From assembly GCF_011617465.1 (NCBI RefSeq), contig NZ_CP050153.1, forward strand, positions 2,542,001 to 2,606,000: a stretch of 64,000 bases of DNA. Direction: 5' to 3'. Below are positions 44,404 to 56,387 of this stretch, one piece after another. This stretch comes from Brevibacterium pigmentatum (GTDB lineage: Bacteria > Actinomycetota > Actinomycetes > Actinomycetales > Brevibacteriaceae). The notes beneath the pieces were generated by a model. It ran no database searches. It saw only the letters and a program-made list of their open reading frames with translations, and was not told the DNA's origin. The position numbers and the translations under genes are program-made. Position 1 is the stretch's first letter; the number at the start of each line of letters is the position of its first letter.

Positions 44404-46194
44404 GTGCGCCCCCTCCTCCGTTTCTGGCCTGATCTCCGCTCCCGCATCGGCGTATACGTGCTCGTGCTCGTCCTCACTCTCCTGGCCAACGGAATCCAGC
44501 TCATCGTCCCCGTGATCACCGGCTACATCGTCGACGGGCCCATCGCCCACCGCGATCTGTCGGCCTTGTGGCTGCCGATTCTCGGGGTGCTGTTCATCGG
44601 CATCGCCGAGGCGGTCGGAATGTGGGCGAGGCGCATGATCGTCGCTCCCGTCGTCTCGCATTGGGAGGTGACGTGGCGTTCGCGTCTGTTCGATCGTCTG
44701 CAGTACACCTCGGTGGCGATCCATGATTCCTGGGAGTCCGGCCAGCTGCTCTCGCGCGCGGTGAATGATCTGTCCCAGCTGCGTCGCTTCTTCGCGTTCG
44801 GTCTGCCGTTCCTCCTCTCCACACCGATCGTGCTCGCCGTCGGCACGGTGATGCTCGTGATCATGCAGCCCGTGTTCGGTCTGATCATGATCATCATGGC
44901 GGTGCCGGCGATCATCGCGGTCGCCGTCTTCGAGAAGCACTACCGCGAGACCTCCCGCCGGTCGCAGGACACCATGGGCGAACTGACCACGGACGTCGAG
45001 GAATCCATTCAGGGCATCCGCATCCTCAAGTCCTTCGGCCGCTCCCCCTGGGCCGCCGAGCGCTTCTCCGAGATCTCGACTCGGCTGAAGTCCTTGGAGA
45101 TCCGCAAAGCGAAGCTCGACTCATGGCTGTGGAGCGTGCTCCTGCTGCTGCCGACCCTGGCGCAGGCCGCGATCGTCGCCGTCGGCACGTGGGGAGTCAT
45201 CGAAGGCTGGACGACGATCGGCACGGTTGTGGCGGCGGTGACGATCTCGATGGTGCTGCGTATGCCCATCGAGATGCTCGGCTTCCTGCTCGCCGATGCG
45301 CTCATGGCGCTGACCGCCGCCGGCAGGTACTGGGAGGTCATCGACATCCGCCACGACATCACCGATACCGACGGCGGTGTCGACGACGCTCCCGAAGTCG
45401 GGCGGTACAGCGGGAAGCTGCGCTTCGACGATGTCGACTTCCATTTCGCCGATACCGAACGGCTGACACTGCAGGGCCTCGATCTCACCATCGAGCCCGG
45501 TCAGACCCTCGCTCTCGTCGGGGCGACCGGCTCGGGGAAGACGACGCTGGCGTCGTTGGTGCCCCGGCTGCAAGACATCTCAGCCGGGACGGTGAGCATC
45601 GACGACGTCGATATCCGGGATATGCCGGTCAACGAGCTGCGCCACCTCGTCTCCGTGTCCTTCGAGGATCCGATTCTGTTCTCGACCTCGGTCGCCGAGA
45701 ATGTCGCGATGGGTGCGCCCGGTGCGAGCGAGGATGAGATCTGGGAGGCCCTCGAGATCGCGGCGGCGAAGGACTTCGTCTCCCGACTGCCCGATGGGTT
45801 GGACACGCAGGTCGGCGAGCAGGGGCTGTCGCTGTCCGGCGGTCAGCGTCAGCGCCTCGCTCTGGCTCGTGCGGTCATCGGGCGTCCGCGCATCCTCGTC
45901 CTCGACGATCCGCTCTCGGCCGTCGATGTCGACACCGAGGATCGGGTGCAGCGGGCCCTGCGGGAGATCCTGCCGGATTCGACGACTCTCATCATCGCCC
46001 ACCGGCCCTCCACGGCGGCTCTGGCCGATGTCGTGGCTGTGCTCGATGAAGGACGGGTTGCGGCACTGGGCACGCACGAACAGCTGCTCGAATCCTCGAA
46101 GCTCTACCGCGAGCTCATGGGGGCGAGCGCGAAGTCCGATGCGCACACGCATCCGGGGACGACCGCCTCGGCGACGGGAGGAGGACCCTCATGA
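44404..46194 (+). CDS. ABC exporter half-transporter A (type IV fold, degenerate ATPase site)
   Basis: The 596-residue half-transporter has six membrane helices in residues about 10-300 and a nucleotide-binding domain in about 330-570. Walker A is GATGSGKTT, the signature LSGGQRQR and the H-loop IAHRPST. Walker B reads ILVLDD, with Asp in place of the catalytic Glu, a hallmark of the degenerate subunit in heterodimeric exporters. The GTG start follows GGAG. It overlaps the second half-transporter by 4 bp (ATGA), so the two proteins form one complex. The substrate (lipid, peptide or drug) is unknown. Confidence 0.93.
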   Translation: MRPLLRFWPDLRSRIGVYVLVLVLTLLANGIQLIVPVITGYIVDGPIAHRDLSALWLPILGVLFIGIAEAVGMWARRMIVAPVVSHWEVTWRSRLFDRLQYTSVAIHDSWESGQLLSRAVNDLSQLRRFFAFGLPFLLSTPIVLAVGTVMLVIMQPVFGLIMIIMAVPAIIAVAVFEKHYRETSRRSQDTMGELTTDVEESIQGIRILKSFGRSPWAAERFSEISTRLKSLEIRKAKLDSWLWSVLLLLPTLAQAAIVAVGTWGVIEGWTTIGTVVAAVTISMVLRMPIEMLGFLLADALMALTAAGRYWEVIDIRHDITDTDGGVDDAPEVGRYSGKLRFDDVDFHFADTERLTLQGLDLTIEPGQTLALVGATGSGKTTLASLVPRLQDISAGTVSIDDVDIRDMPVNELRHLVSVSFEDPILFSTSVAENVAMGAPGASEDEIWEALEIAAAKDFVSRLPDGLDTQVGEQGLSLSGGQRQRLALARAVIGRPRILVLDDPLSAVDVDTEDRVQRALREILPDSTTLIIAHRPSTAALADVVAVLDEGRVAALGTHEQLLESSKLYRELMGASAKSDAHTHPGTTASATGGGPS

Positions 46195-48044
46195 GCATGC
46201 CCCGTCTCGACAGCGACGACGAAATCGAGCAGCTGCCGCCGGACATTGCGAAGAAGGCGCGCGCCCTGCTGATGTCGCTGGTCAGGCCGCATCTGGCAAT
46301 GGTCGTGTTCCTCGCCGTCATCGTCGTGCTCACAGCCGTCTTCATGGTCATCGGGCCGGTCTTCATCGCCGATGCCCTCGATAACGGCGTTCCGGCGGCG
46401 ATCGACGGCGATATGGATCCGCTGATTCGGGCGGTCACGCTCTTCATCGTCTCGGCGGTCGCCGGGGCGATTCTGGCGTTCACGTCGACCCGGCTGGTCG
46501 GGATCACCGCGCAGAAGATCCTCTTCACTCTGCGCGAGCGGGTCTTCACTCATGTGCAGCGTCTTGACCTGGGCTATCACGAGAAGTCGACCTCGGGTCG
46601 GCTCGTGTCCCGGCAGACCTCGGATATGGAGTCGGTGCAGCAGTTCCTGTCGTATTCGCTCTTCGATACGGCGCTGGCGGTGCTGCAGATGCTCTTCATC
46701 GCCGTCACCCTGGTGGTCCTCGATATACCGCTGGCGATCGTCGTCTTCGCCGGGTTCGTGCCGCTGTTCTTCATCACGAAGTCCGCGCATTCGACTCAGC
46801 GCAGCGCCTACCGGCGGACGCGGACGTCGATTGCGAAGGTCATCGTCCACTTCGTCGAGACGATGGGCGGCATCCGCGCCGTGCAGGCATATCGCCGTCA
46901 GCCCGAGCGGCGCGGGACCCTGAGCGATCAGGATGCCCGCTACCGGGATGCGAACACGGATGCCCTGCGCGGGGTGGCGTGGTTCGCCGGGTGGACGCGG
47001 CTGATCGGCAACGTCACGCAGACGGTCATCATCGTCATCGGTGCGTGGCTCGTCATCGAGGGGTGGACGCAGATCGGCGTGCTCGCCGCGTTCATCCTCT
47101 ACCTGCGCCGTTTCTACGGCCCACTCGACGAACTCGTGCAGGCGTTCAATCTCTATCAGTCCGCCTCGGCGGCGTTGGAGAAGATCGCGGCGGTCCTCGA
47201 CACCGACCCCGAGGTGGTCGAACCGACCCAGCCGCGTGCGCTGCCTGAGCACGCGAGCGGTGCGGCCCCGTCTGCGGATGCCGACTCCGCACCGACGAAC
47301 TCGGCCAGCGGTCGCGCCCTCGATCTCGATCAGGTCCGCTTCGCGTACGCAGACGGCCCCGATGTCCTCCCCCGCTTCAGCCTCCACATCCCTGCGGGGC
47401 AGATCGTCGCGCTCGTCGGGGCCACCGGCGCGGGCAAGTCGACCCTGGTCAAGCTCGTCACCCGCTTCTACGATCCAAGCGTTGGCCGGATCACTCTTGA
47501 CGAGGTGGATCTGCGTGACCTCGATGACGCGCAGCTGCGATCATCGGTCGTCATGGTCACTCAGGAGTCGTTCCTCTTCGCCGGCACCATCGCCGACAAC
47601 ATCCGCATCGGCAACCCGAACGCCAGCGACGAGGATGTTGTTGCCGCAGCGACCGCCGTCGGCTTGGATGCGTACATCAGACGGCTGCCCGAGGGCTATG
47701 CCACGGATGTGAAGAAGCGCGGCGGTCGGCTGAGTTCGGGACAGCGTCAGCTCGTGTCATTCGCCCGAGTGTTCCTCGCCGATCCGGATGTCGTCGTCCT
47801 CGACGAGGCGACCGCTCACCTCGACATCCCGTCCGAACGCCTGGTGCAGAACGCTCTGGCCACGGTGCTCGAGGGCCGGACTGCGATCATCATCGCCCAC
47901 CGCCTATCCACCGTCGAGATCGCCGACCGCGTGCTCGTGATGGAATCCGGCCGGATCATCGAGGACGGAACACCGGACGAACTCATCTCCGGCACCGGCA
48001 AGTTCGCGCAGCTGCACCAGGCCTGGCGCGACTCCCTCGTGTGA
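46191..48044 (+). CDS. ABC exporter half-transporter B (canonical ATPase site)
   Basis: The 617-residue partner of the preceding gene has an N-terminal six-helix domain (about 30-330). A Gly/Ala/Ser/Pro-rich linker (HASGAAPSADADSAPTNSAS) is followed by the NBD (about 380-610). Walker A is GATGAGKST, the signature LSSGQRQL, Walker B VVVLDE with the catalytic Glu, and H-loop IAHRLST. Hydrolysis is thus expected mainly at one of the two sites. No regulator is adjacent; the ilv operon is divergent. Confidence 0.93.
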   Translation: MSMPRLDSDDEIEQLPPDIAKKARALLMSLVRPHLAMVVFLAVIVVLTAVFMVIGPVFIADALDNGVPAAIDGDMDPLIRAVTLFIVSAVAGAILAFTSTRLVGITAQKILFTLRERVFTHVQRLDLGYHEKSTSGRLVSRQTSDMESVQQFLSYSLFDTALAVLQMLFIAVTLVVLDIPLAIVVFAGFVPLFFITKSAHSTQRSAYRRTRTSIAKVIVHFVETMGGIRAVQAYRRQPERRGTLSDQDARYRDANTDALRGVAWFAGWTRLIGNVTQTVIIVIGAWLVIEGWTQIGVLAAFILYLRRFYGPLDELVQAFNLYQSASAALEKIAAVLDTDPEVVEPTQPRALPEHASGAAPSADADSAPTNSASGRALDLDQVRFAYADGPDVLPRFSLHIPAGQIVALVGATGAGKSTLVKLVTRFYDPSVGRITLDEVDLRDLDDAQLRSSVVMVTQESFLFAGTIADNIRIGNPNASDEDVVAAATAVGLDAYIRRLPEGYATDVKKRGGRLSSGQRQLVSFARVFLADPDVVVLDEATAHLDIPSERLVQNALATVLEGRTAIIIAHRLSTVEIADRVLVMESGRIIEDGTPDELISGTGKFAQLHQAWRDSLV

Positions 48045-48046
48045 GG

Positions 48047-48661
48047 TCACTCGCTGACGAGCGGCACGAACCGGTACCAGCCGTGCCGAGTGATCGTCAG
48101 TTCGTCGGCGCCAGTGCCGCCACGAACGACTCGGAGCATCTCCCCCGCGACGGGAATGACCATCGTGGCACCGACGGCCAGCTGATCGACGAGCTCGTCG
48201 GGCAGTGAGTCGGCACCGGCGGAGGCGAGGATCCGGTCGAACGGGGCCTCAGCCGGGAGACCGAGGGCACCTGGAACGGCCTCGTGGATAGCCACCTCGG
48301 CGAGGGTCTCGCGGTCTGCGAACTCGGCGGTGACTGCCTCGATTGCTTCCCGCGAGGATTCGACGAGCTGCGCATGCCGTTCGACGCCGACCACTCTCCC
48401 GGTCGGACCGACCAGGACGGCGAGCAGCATCGACGTCCACCCGGACCCCGAACCGAGGTCGAGGACGACGTCACCCGGCTGAGGGTCGAGGAGCCGGAGC
48501 ATGTCCGCGACGGTGCTCGGCTGCGAATTCGTCTGCCCCTGCCCGATCGGCAGGGGCACATTGTCGGAGGCGTGCCGTCGTTCCGCCATCGGCAGGAACG
48601 GTTCGCGTGGAACCCGGGCGAACGCCTCGGCGATTCGGTCGTGGTTCGCATGAGTTGTCAT
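48047..48661 (-). CDS. Protein-L-isoaspartate O-methyltransferase family protein
   Basis: This 204-residue Rossmann methyltransferase repairs isoaspartyl residues or methylates related carboxyls. The N-terminal VPREPFLP and LPIGQGQTNSQPSTVADML segments are PCMT-typical (substrate loop), and the SAM motif is VLDLGSGSGWTSMLLA near 78. The C-terminal helix region is short compared with some PCMTs. The ATG at 48661 follows GGAGGAG. It converges on the ABC genes and diverges from apt. Confidence 0.88.
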   Translation of the reverse strand: MTTHANHDRIAEAFARVPREPFLPMAERRHASDNVPLPIGQGQTNSQPSTVADMLRLLDPQPGDVVLDLGSGSGWTSMLLAVLVGPTGRVVGVERHAQLVESSREAIEAVTAEFADRETLAEVAIHEAVPGALGLPAEAPFDRILASAGADSLPDELVDQLAVGATMVIPVAGEMLRVVRGGTGADELTITRHGWYRFVPLVSE

Positions 48662-48750
48662 GGCTCCTCCGATCAGAAACGGCCTCCGGTACCTTCCATT
48701 GTGCCGATCCATGCGGAGGGCACAATGCCGTCACCGAGTATCGTTGTCCC

Positions 48751-49269
48751 GTGACTCAATCTGATCTCGCCCGCGCCCAGAGCCTCATCACCTCGATTCC
48801 CGACCATCCCGAACCGGGAGTGATGTTCCGCGACATCTCCCCGCTGCTGGCCGATGGCCCGGCCATGCGGGCCGTCACCGAGGCGCTCATCGAACCCTTC
48901 GCCGGACAGTTCGATATCGTCGGCGGGCTCGAAGCCCGCGGGTTCCTCTTCGCGGGTGCCATTTCAGCAATGATGGGCGTCGGAATCCTGCCGATCCGCA
49001 AAGCCGGCAAGCTCCCCCGACCGGCGGCCACCGTGTCCTACACACTCGAATACGGCACCGCCACCATCGAAGGCCCCGATGTCCTGAAGGAGGGCGAGCG
49101 CGTCCTCCTCATCGATGACATCCTCGCCACCGGCGGGACGCTCACAGCGGCCCAGTCCCTCGTACGCGATCTCGGTGCCGAGGTCATCGGTTCGGCAGTG
49201 GTCCTCGAACTGACTGAACTGGGCGGACGCGAACACACCGGTGAGGTACACGCCCTCTACGTCGAGTGA
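48751..49269 (+). CDS. apt: Adenine phosphoribosyltransferase
   Basis: It salvages adenine to AMP with PRPP. The 172-residue protein has FRDISPLLADG (about 27), the GLEARGFLFAGAIS substrate loop (about 58), KAGKLPRPAATVSY (flexible loop, about 82) and the PRPP motif VLLIDDILATGGTLTAA (about 117). The GTG at 48751 begins the conserved region. It is a single-gene unit. Confidence 0.95.
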   Translation: MTQSDLARAQSLITSIPDHPEPGVMFRDISPLLADGPAMRAVTEALIEPFAGQFDIVGGLEARGFLFAGAISAMMGVGILPIRKAGKLPRPAATVSYTLEYGTATIEGPDVLKEGERVLLIDDILATGGTLTAAQSLVRDLGAEVIGSAVVLELTELGGREHTGEVHALYVE

Positions 49270-49318
49270 GGATGTCGCCCGCATCGCTCGGCGCCGACAA
49301 TCGGCCTGCCGCGCGCAC

Positions 49319-50272
49319 TCAGCGGCAGGTGTCGTAGATGGTTCGCAGCTGATCCTGAGTCGTCTGAGTTGCCGATGTGATCTGGCGGTCCGGATCCTCG
49401 TCATACTCGCATCCGCCTACGTTGGCTGAGCCTTTGGTCGAATAGTCAATGGTGCCGGTCGGATCTGAGCCCAGAGCCCAATCGAAGTACCAGGGCTGAG
49501 CGACTGAGGAATCAACCCGTTCGATGATGCCTCGCAGCCGACTGACCACGTCCGGTCCATCAGGGACGACCACGAAGAGCCCCGACACCTGATTGTCATC
49601 GATCACGACCTGCACTGTCATGGGGAGAATCGGTTCGATTGCGGTCTCCAGGCGAGCCTGCGCCTGCTCCGCGTAGGGGAAAGCCACGGCCCATTCAGTC
49701 TGGGCGGAGTCTCTGACCCTCAGGTCGAACTGTTCGGTACCGAGCTCTGCCCTCACTGCGTTGATCGTCCCGAAGACGTCGTTCTGCGGATCCGTCAGCT
49801 CCAGGACATCTTCGAAGGTCGTTTGTTCCGAAGCTTGACGCCATTCCAATCGGTTGACAGACATTTCTGATGCGAGCGCGAGAAGGTGCGATGCCCTGTC
49901 CGCCATGATGTCGCTGCTCGTAGCGTCTCTGATCTCGACTGCTCGACCTGACAAGAGCAACCTGAGTTCCTGATCGTAGCGATCGAACTCGTCGCCCGTC
50001 TCGTGGTCGAGTGCGGCGGCCACATCGACGGATTGGGCGGTTGATGCACCGGGGGCCATCTTGACGGTGTAAGTGATACTTCGGCCGGAGTCGAAACCGT
50101 TCTGGTACTGGGTCTCAACGTCCGCCACACCCGGTTTCCCGGACAGGACCGCGCCGATGTCATCTGCACGATCACTGAGATCAGGGCCCTGACATGCCGA
50201 GAGTCCAACGGCTCCGACGACAGCAACAATCAGGGCCGCGACTCGACGGCGGCGAGCTCCTCTTTCCAACAT
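49319..50272 (-). CDS. Predicted lipoprotein of unknown function
   Basis: The 317-residue secreted lipoprotein has an Arg-rich n-region (RGARRRR), a hydrophobic core and the lipobox LSAC, with the lipidated Cys at residue 27. The mature part is acidic and of mixed alpha/beta character, without a recognised domain. I do not see a substrate-binding-protein signature. The ATG at 50272 is chosen; an in-frame TTG lies 9 bp upstream. It lies between apt and the PTS genes but no functional link is evident. Confidence 0.8.
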   Translation of the reverse strand: MLERGARRRRVAALIVAVVGAVGLSACQGPDLSDRADDIGAVLSGKPGVADVETQYQNGFDSGRSITYTVKMAPGASTAQSVDVAAALDHETGDEFDRYDQELRLLLSGRAVEIRDATSSDIMADRASHLLALASEMSVNRLEWRQASEQTTFEDVLELTDPQNDVFGTINAVRAELGTEQFDLRVRDSAQTEWAVAFPYAEQAQARLETAIEPILPMTVQVVIDDNQVSGLFVVVPDGPDVVSRLRGIIERVDSSVAQPWYFDWALGSDPTGTIDYSTKGSANVGGCEYDEDPDRQITSATQTTQDQLRTIYDTCR

Positions 50273-50326
50273 GCTCACCAACTTAGCGGAGGATCCTCAG
50301 CCTGCCTCCGCCGGGCCTACATCGCC

Positions 50327-50779
50327 TCAGCCGATACGGATGAGGCTGTCGCCCGCATCGATCGGCCCCGCCTCGGTGAGGGTCAGGTTCTCGGCGTCTG
50401 CTTCGAGGACGACGACCGGCACCACCACGGACTTCTCCGCCTCCCGTGCGGCTGCCAAGTCCCAAACGACGATCTCTTCGCCGGCCTCGACCTGTTGCCC
50501 GGCCTCGGCGCGGAGGGTGAAACCTGCGCCTCCCAGATGGACTGTGTCGATGCCCAGGTGGACGAGCACACCCTGATCGGGCCGGTGGGAGATGACGAAT
50601 GCATGAGGTTTGAGGCTCGTCAGCTTTCCAGAGACGGGCGCCGTGACCGTCAGCGTCGCACCCTCACCGGGGTCGATGGCAGCTCCGGGACCGACGAGCG
50701 CCTTTGCGAATACCGGGTCGGGAACGTCCGTCAGGGGTACCACCGTGCCGGTGATGGGTGCAGCGATTGTGACTGCCAT
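50327..50779 (-). CDS. PTS glucose-type EIIA component
   Basis: This 150-residue soluble phosphocarrier is of the glucose/GlcNAc family. The phosphorylated histidine is H74 in VHLGIDT and the supporting active-site His is H59 in KPHAF. It would receive phosphate from HPr and pass it to EIIB encoded by the upstream gene (50903-51136, same strand). The three components IIA, IIB and IIC are separate genes here instead of a fused protein. Confidence 0.93.
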   Translation of the reverse strand: MAVTIAAPITGTVVPLTDVPDPVFAKALVGPGAAIDPGEGATLTVTAPVSGKLTSLKPHAFVISHRPDQGVLVHLGIDTVHLGGAGFTLRAEAGQQVEAGEEIVVWDLAAAREAEKSVVVPVVVLEADAENLTLTEAGPIDAGDSLIRIG

Positions 50780-50902
50780 AGTCAGCAGGCCGCCTTTCTC
50801 CACAATCAGAAATATTTCGCCTAGACTGACCTCAGACTACAGACAAGGCTCACTGTCGACCAGAAGTTGCTCACCGGCGAGCAGAGGAGACGAAGACGTG
50901 AC

Positions 50903-51136
50903 TCAGCCCATGAGGTCTTCGATATCATCGACGAGGTTGTCGGCCTCCGGACCGACGACGACCTGGACTGCGCTTCCCTGGACCACCACACCGAAGGCAC
51001 CGGCAGCGGTGAGCGCCTGCTCATTGACGAGCGAGTCATCGTCGACCTCGACCCGCAGCCGGGTGATGCACGCTTCGATGTCGTCGATGTTGTCGGCACC
51101 GCCCAGTCCGGCGAGGATCTGCGCTGCTTTGTCCAT
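50903..51136 (-). CDS. PTS glucose/GlcNAc-type EIIB component
   Basis: The 77-residue EIIB has the phosphorylated cysteine C23 in the motif IEACITRLRV, which defines the glucose-family B domain. The ATG at 51136 follows AAGGTGA at a good distance; an in-frame ATG at 51151 would absorb that site. It is separated by 123 bp from EIIA and divergent from EIIC. Confidence 0.9.
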   Translation of the reverse strand: MDKAAQILAGLGGADNIDDIEACITRLRVEVDDDSLVNEQALTAAGAFGVVVQGSAVQVVVGPEADNLVDDIEDLMG

Positions 51137-51252
51137 GTCTGTCACCTTCATCTACGGCGCTAATGCGCCGGCGTCGATTTCACGTTCTGCGATCTGCGTC
51201 ACAAGTCTACGGCGACTCGTGACCGTCTGCCCCACTTCCGAGGAGGAATCCG

Positions 51253-52623
<1,371 letters not shown>

Positions 52624-52646
52624 AGGAATGCTCCGGGCCTCGGTGA

Positions 52647-53570
<924 letters not shown>

Positions 53571-53620
53571 CCCCGTCAGCAATACCTCGCCGAGGCGGCC
53601 CTCCCATAGTCTGGACCGCT

Positions 53621-53674
53621 GAGAACGACGAAGCCGCCGAAGAGTTCCGACTCTCCGGCGGCTTCGTCGTTCTC
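53621..53674. terminator. Bidirectional terminator hairpin between convergent genes
   Basis: GAGAACGACGAAGCCGCCG pairs perfectly over 19 bp with its complement. The stem continues after one mismatch for 5 bp to a TCCG tetraloop. It is placed between the aldo/keto reductase and the decarboxylase, which converge on it. Confidence 0.8.
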
Positions 53675-53702
53675 GGTCAGGCGTTCATTCCGCCGGTTGT
53701 CC

Positions 53703-55322
53703 TCAGGCGCCGAGGACAACGGCGTCGATGAGCACCGGTCCGTCGGCCTGCAGCGCTTCCCGGTAGGCGGCGTCGAACTCCTCGCGAGTCGTGGTGCGGC
53801 TGGCCGGGACACCGTATCCCTGCGCCAGGGAGACGAAGTCGATCGTGCCCAGGGTCAGGCCCGGGGTGTCCGGGACTCCCATGCGCTCGGCGAATCCGGA
53901 GAGCGCACCGTATCCGGAGTTGTTGACGATGACGAAGATCGTCTTCGTGCCCAGCTGAGCGGCCGTGTACAGAGCCGTGAGCCCGTAGTTCGCAGAACCG
54001 TCGCCCACGGTGGCGACAACGGTCTTCTCCGGATCGCCGAGGGCCATGCCGACGGCGACCGGCAACCCGAAGCCCAGTCCTCCCGAGGCCGGGAAGTGAT
54101 ACATTCCGGGCCGGTCGATGACGATCCGCTCGAGGTAGTCGAGGTCGAGGGTGGTCGTCTCATTGACGTAGACGACACTGTCGTCGACGTGCTCGTTGAG
54201 GACATCGAGCACCTCGGTGCCGGCCATCCCCTGCTCCGATCGGGCAGGAGCGGTGACGGTTCGGGACCGGCGGTCGCCTCGGCGAGTTCCTCGATCGGTC
54301 GTCGCCTCCGCGAGGTCGGCGAGCGCAGCGGCGACATCGGCGACGACGGCGCGGCCGAACGGTGCCCGCGTCGCCTCCCGTGGATCCTGGGTGATCTGGA
54401 TGACCTCGGTGCCCGGCTCCAGGTAGTTCGCCGGTTCCCAGCGGTGGTATCTGAAGGTGGCGGCGCCCATGACGAGGACGACGTCATGGCCGGACAGTCG
54501 GTCGCGCACCGACTTGATGCCCGGAACCAGGACGCCTTCGAAGTTCGGATGGGTTGTGGGGAACGGGCACCGCGTCGGCGAAGGCGCGACATAGACGGAA
54601 GCACCGAGGCGTTCGGCCAGCACCATTGCGTCCTCATAGACCGTCGGATCGGCGACTGCTGCGGCATCGACCTGCGGGCCGAGGACGAGGGCAGGGTTCT
54701 GCGCCCCGTCGAGGACGTCGGCGAGTTCGCGGCGCAGCGACTCCGGCATGGTGCCCGCCGTCGTCACCGAACGCTTCGCCAACAGCGCGTCGTCGGGAAG
54801 GGCCGGTTCGTCCCAGTCGTCGAGCGGAACGGACACATAGACGGGACCACTCGGCTGAGTACTTGCTTCGAGTGCCGCCTGCGACAAGGTGCGCGGCACG
54901 TCGGTGGCCGACAGCGGCTCGTGTGAGTACTTCACCAGCGGGGCGGGCAGGGTCGAGGCATCGACGCTGGCCAGCATCGTCTCCTGACCGACGGTGCGGC
55001 GCACCTGCTGACCTGCGAGGACGACGAGCGGAACGTGGCCGTAGTGGGCGTTCGTCAACGCACCCATTCCATTGCCCGACCCCGAGGCGGCGTGCAGATT
55101 GACCAGCGCCGGCCCTCCCGTGGCCCGTGCGTATCCTTCGGCCATGCCGACGACGACCTGTTCATGCAGACCGAGGACGAACCGGAAGTCATCGCCCAGT
55201 CCCGCGAGGAACGGCAGCTCGTTCGAGCCCGGATTTCCGAAGATCGTCGTCATCCCGTGGGCACGGAAGACCTCCAGACTCGCGTCGAGGACTGTCTTCT
55301 CACCTTCGGGCTGATCGGCCAT
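53703..55322 (-). CDS. Thiamin-diphosphate enzyme, benzoylformate decarboxylase-like
   Basis: The 539-residue ThDP enzyme has the cofactor-activating Glu in LHEQVVVGMAEGYARATG (about 55) and a GNPGSNELPFL N-terminal motif typical of the MdlC branch. The ThDP/Mg2+ motif is GDGSANYGLTALYTAAQLG...VNN (about 435-465). Catalytic His residues of MdlC (about 70 and 281) are not all assignable by eye. It would decarboxylate a 2-oxo acid such as benzoylformate. It is downstream of a hydroxyacid dehydrogenase gene, which could supply or use the same keto acid. Confidence 0.85.
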   Translation of the reverse strand: MADQPEGEKTVLDASLEVFRAHGMTTIFGNPGSNELPFLAGLGDDFRFVLGLHEQVVVGMAEGYARATGGPALVNLHAASGSGNGMGALTNAHYGHVPLVVLAGQQVRRTVGQETMLASVDASTLPAPLVKYSHEPLSATDVPRTLSQAALEASTQPSGPVYVSVPLDDWDEPALPDDALLAKRSVTTAGTMPESLRRELADVLDGAQNPALVLGPQVDAAAVADPTVYEDAMVLAERLGASVYVAPSPTRCPFPTTHPNFEGVLVPGIKSVRDRLSGHDVVLVMGAATFRYHRWEPANYLEPGTEVIQITQDPREATRAPFGRAVVADVAAALADLAEATTDRGTRRGDRRSRTVTAPARSEQGMAGTEVLDVLNEHVDDSVVYVNETTTLDLDYLERIVIDRPGMYHFPASGGLGFGLPVAVGMALGDPEKTVVATVGDGSANYGLTALYTAAQLGTKTIFVIVNNSGYGALSGFAERMGVPDTPGLTLGTIDFVSLAQGYGVPASRTTTREEFDAAYREALQADGPVLIDAVVLGA

Positions 55323-55417
55323 TGTGCCTCTGCTTTCGTTTTGGGTGCTCTCGCGGTGGGGCGACGAGGGATGGCGTCCCTCTCACCTCACCATAGCCGT
55401 GGCTCATACGTTCCGGC

Positions 55418-56359
55418 TCAGCCGATCACGCGGATCGGCTCTCCCGAAATCCAGGCGGCGATGTCCTCGACAGCCTGCGTGAAGAAGATTCGGTAAGTGT
55501 CTTCGGTGACGTAGCCCAGGTGCGGGGTGAGCACGGTGCGCGGTGTGCTGCGCAGTCGATGGTCGACCGGCAGCGGTTCTTCGTCGTGGACGTCGAGTCC
55601 CGCGCCGCGGATCCCGCCGGCTTCCAGCACGGTGATGAGTGCATCGGTGTCGACGAGTCCCGAGCGGGAGGTGTTGACGAGGATGCTGTCGGGCTTCATC
55701 GTCTCAAGTTCGGCGGCTCCCACGAGTCCTCGGCTGCGGTCGCTCAGCTTGTAGTGGATCGTCACCACGTCCGCGGTGGAGAACAGTTCGTCCTTGCTCA
55801 CCGCGCGCACGCCCAGGGCGTCCGCCCGTTCCGCGTCGAGGTTCTGGCTCCACGCCACGACGTCCATTCCGAAGGCCGCACCGACCCGCGCGACCTTCGT
55901 TCCCAGACGTCCCAGACCGACCACGCCGAGGCGGTGCCCATCGAGGTCTCCCCCGACGGTCGACTGCCAGCCCCCGCCTCGGACGGCGGCGTCCTCGGCC
56001 GGGATGCTACGCAGGACGGAGAGGATGAGTCCCCAGGTCAGCTCGGGTGTCGCCGAGGTGGTCGACTCGGTTCCGCAGACCACGATCCCCTGCGCACGCG
56101 CCGCCTCCACGTCGATGGAGGCGTTGACCCGTCCCGTGGTCACGAGCAGATGCAAGCCCGGCAGCCGTTCCAGCCGGACGGCGGTGAAGGCGGTTCTCTC
56201 TCGCATCGCCACAACCACCTCGGCGCCGGAGAGGACCTGCACCAGGTCATCGTCGTCGACGATGGGGCGATCGATGAACTCGACCTCGGCATCGAGACCG
56301 CTCCAGTCCGCGAACTTGCCTGCCACCTGCTGATAGTCATCGAGAACGACGATGCGCAT
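55418..56359 (-). CDS. D-2-hydroxyacid dehydrogenase family protein
   Basis: The 313-residue NAD-dependent dehydrogenase has the Rossmann motif GVVGLGRLGTKVA near 145, the catalytic Arg region VNTSRSGLVDTDAL near 230, and the His in LTPHLGYV near 285. The start at 56359 follows GAGGAGG; a longer frame to 56638 would run into Ser/Arg-rich non-family sequence. The substrate is unclear. The motif-bearing hairpin at 56388-56424 lies just upstream. Confidence 0.9.
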   Translation of the reverse strand: MRIVVLDDYQQVAGKFADWSGLDAEVEFIDRPIVDDDDLVQVLSGAEVVVAMRERTAFTAVRLERLPGLHLLVTTGRVNASIDVEAARAQGIVVCGTESTTSATPELTWGLILSVLRSIPAEDAAVRGGGWQSTVGGDLDGHRLGVVGLGRLGTKVARVGAAFGMDVVAWSQNLDAERADALGVRAVSKDELFSTADVVTIHYKLSDRSRGLVGAAELETMKPDSILVNTSRSGLVDTDALITVLEAGGIRGAGLDVHDEEPLPVDHRLRSTPRTVLTPHLGYVTEDTYRIFFTQAVEDIAAWISGEPIRVIG

Positions 56360-56387
56360 GCTCCTCCTCGGTTGCTGTGAGATCTGA

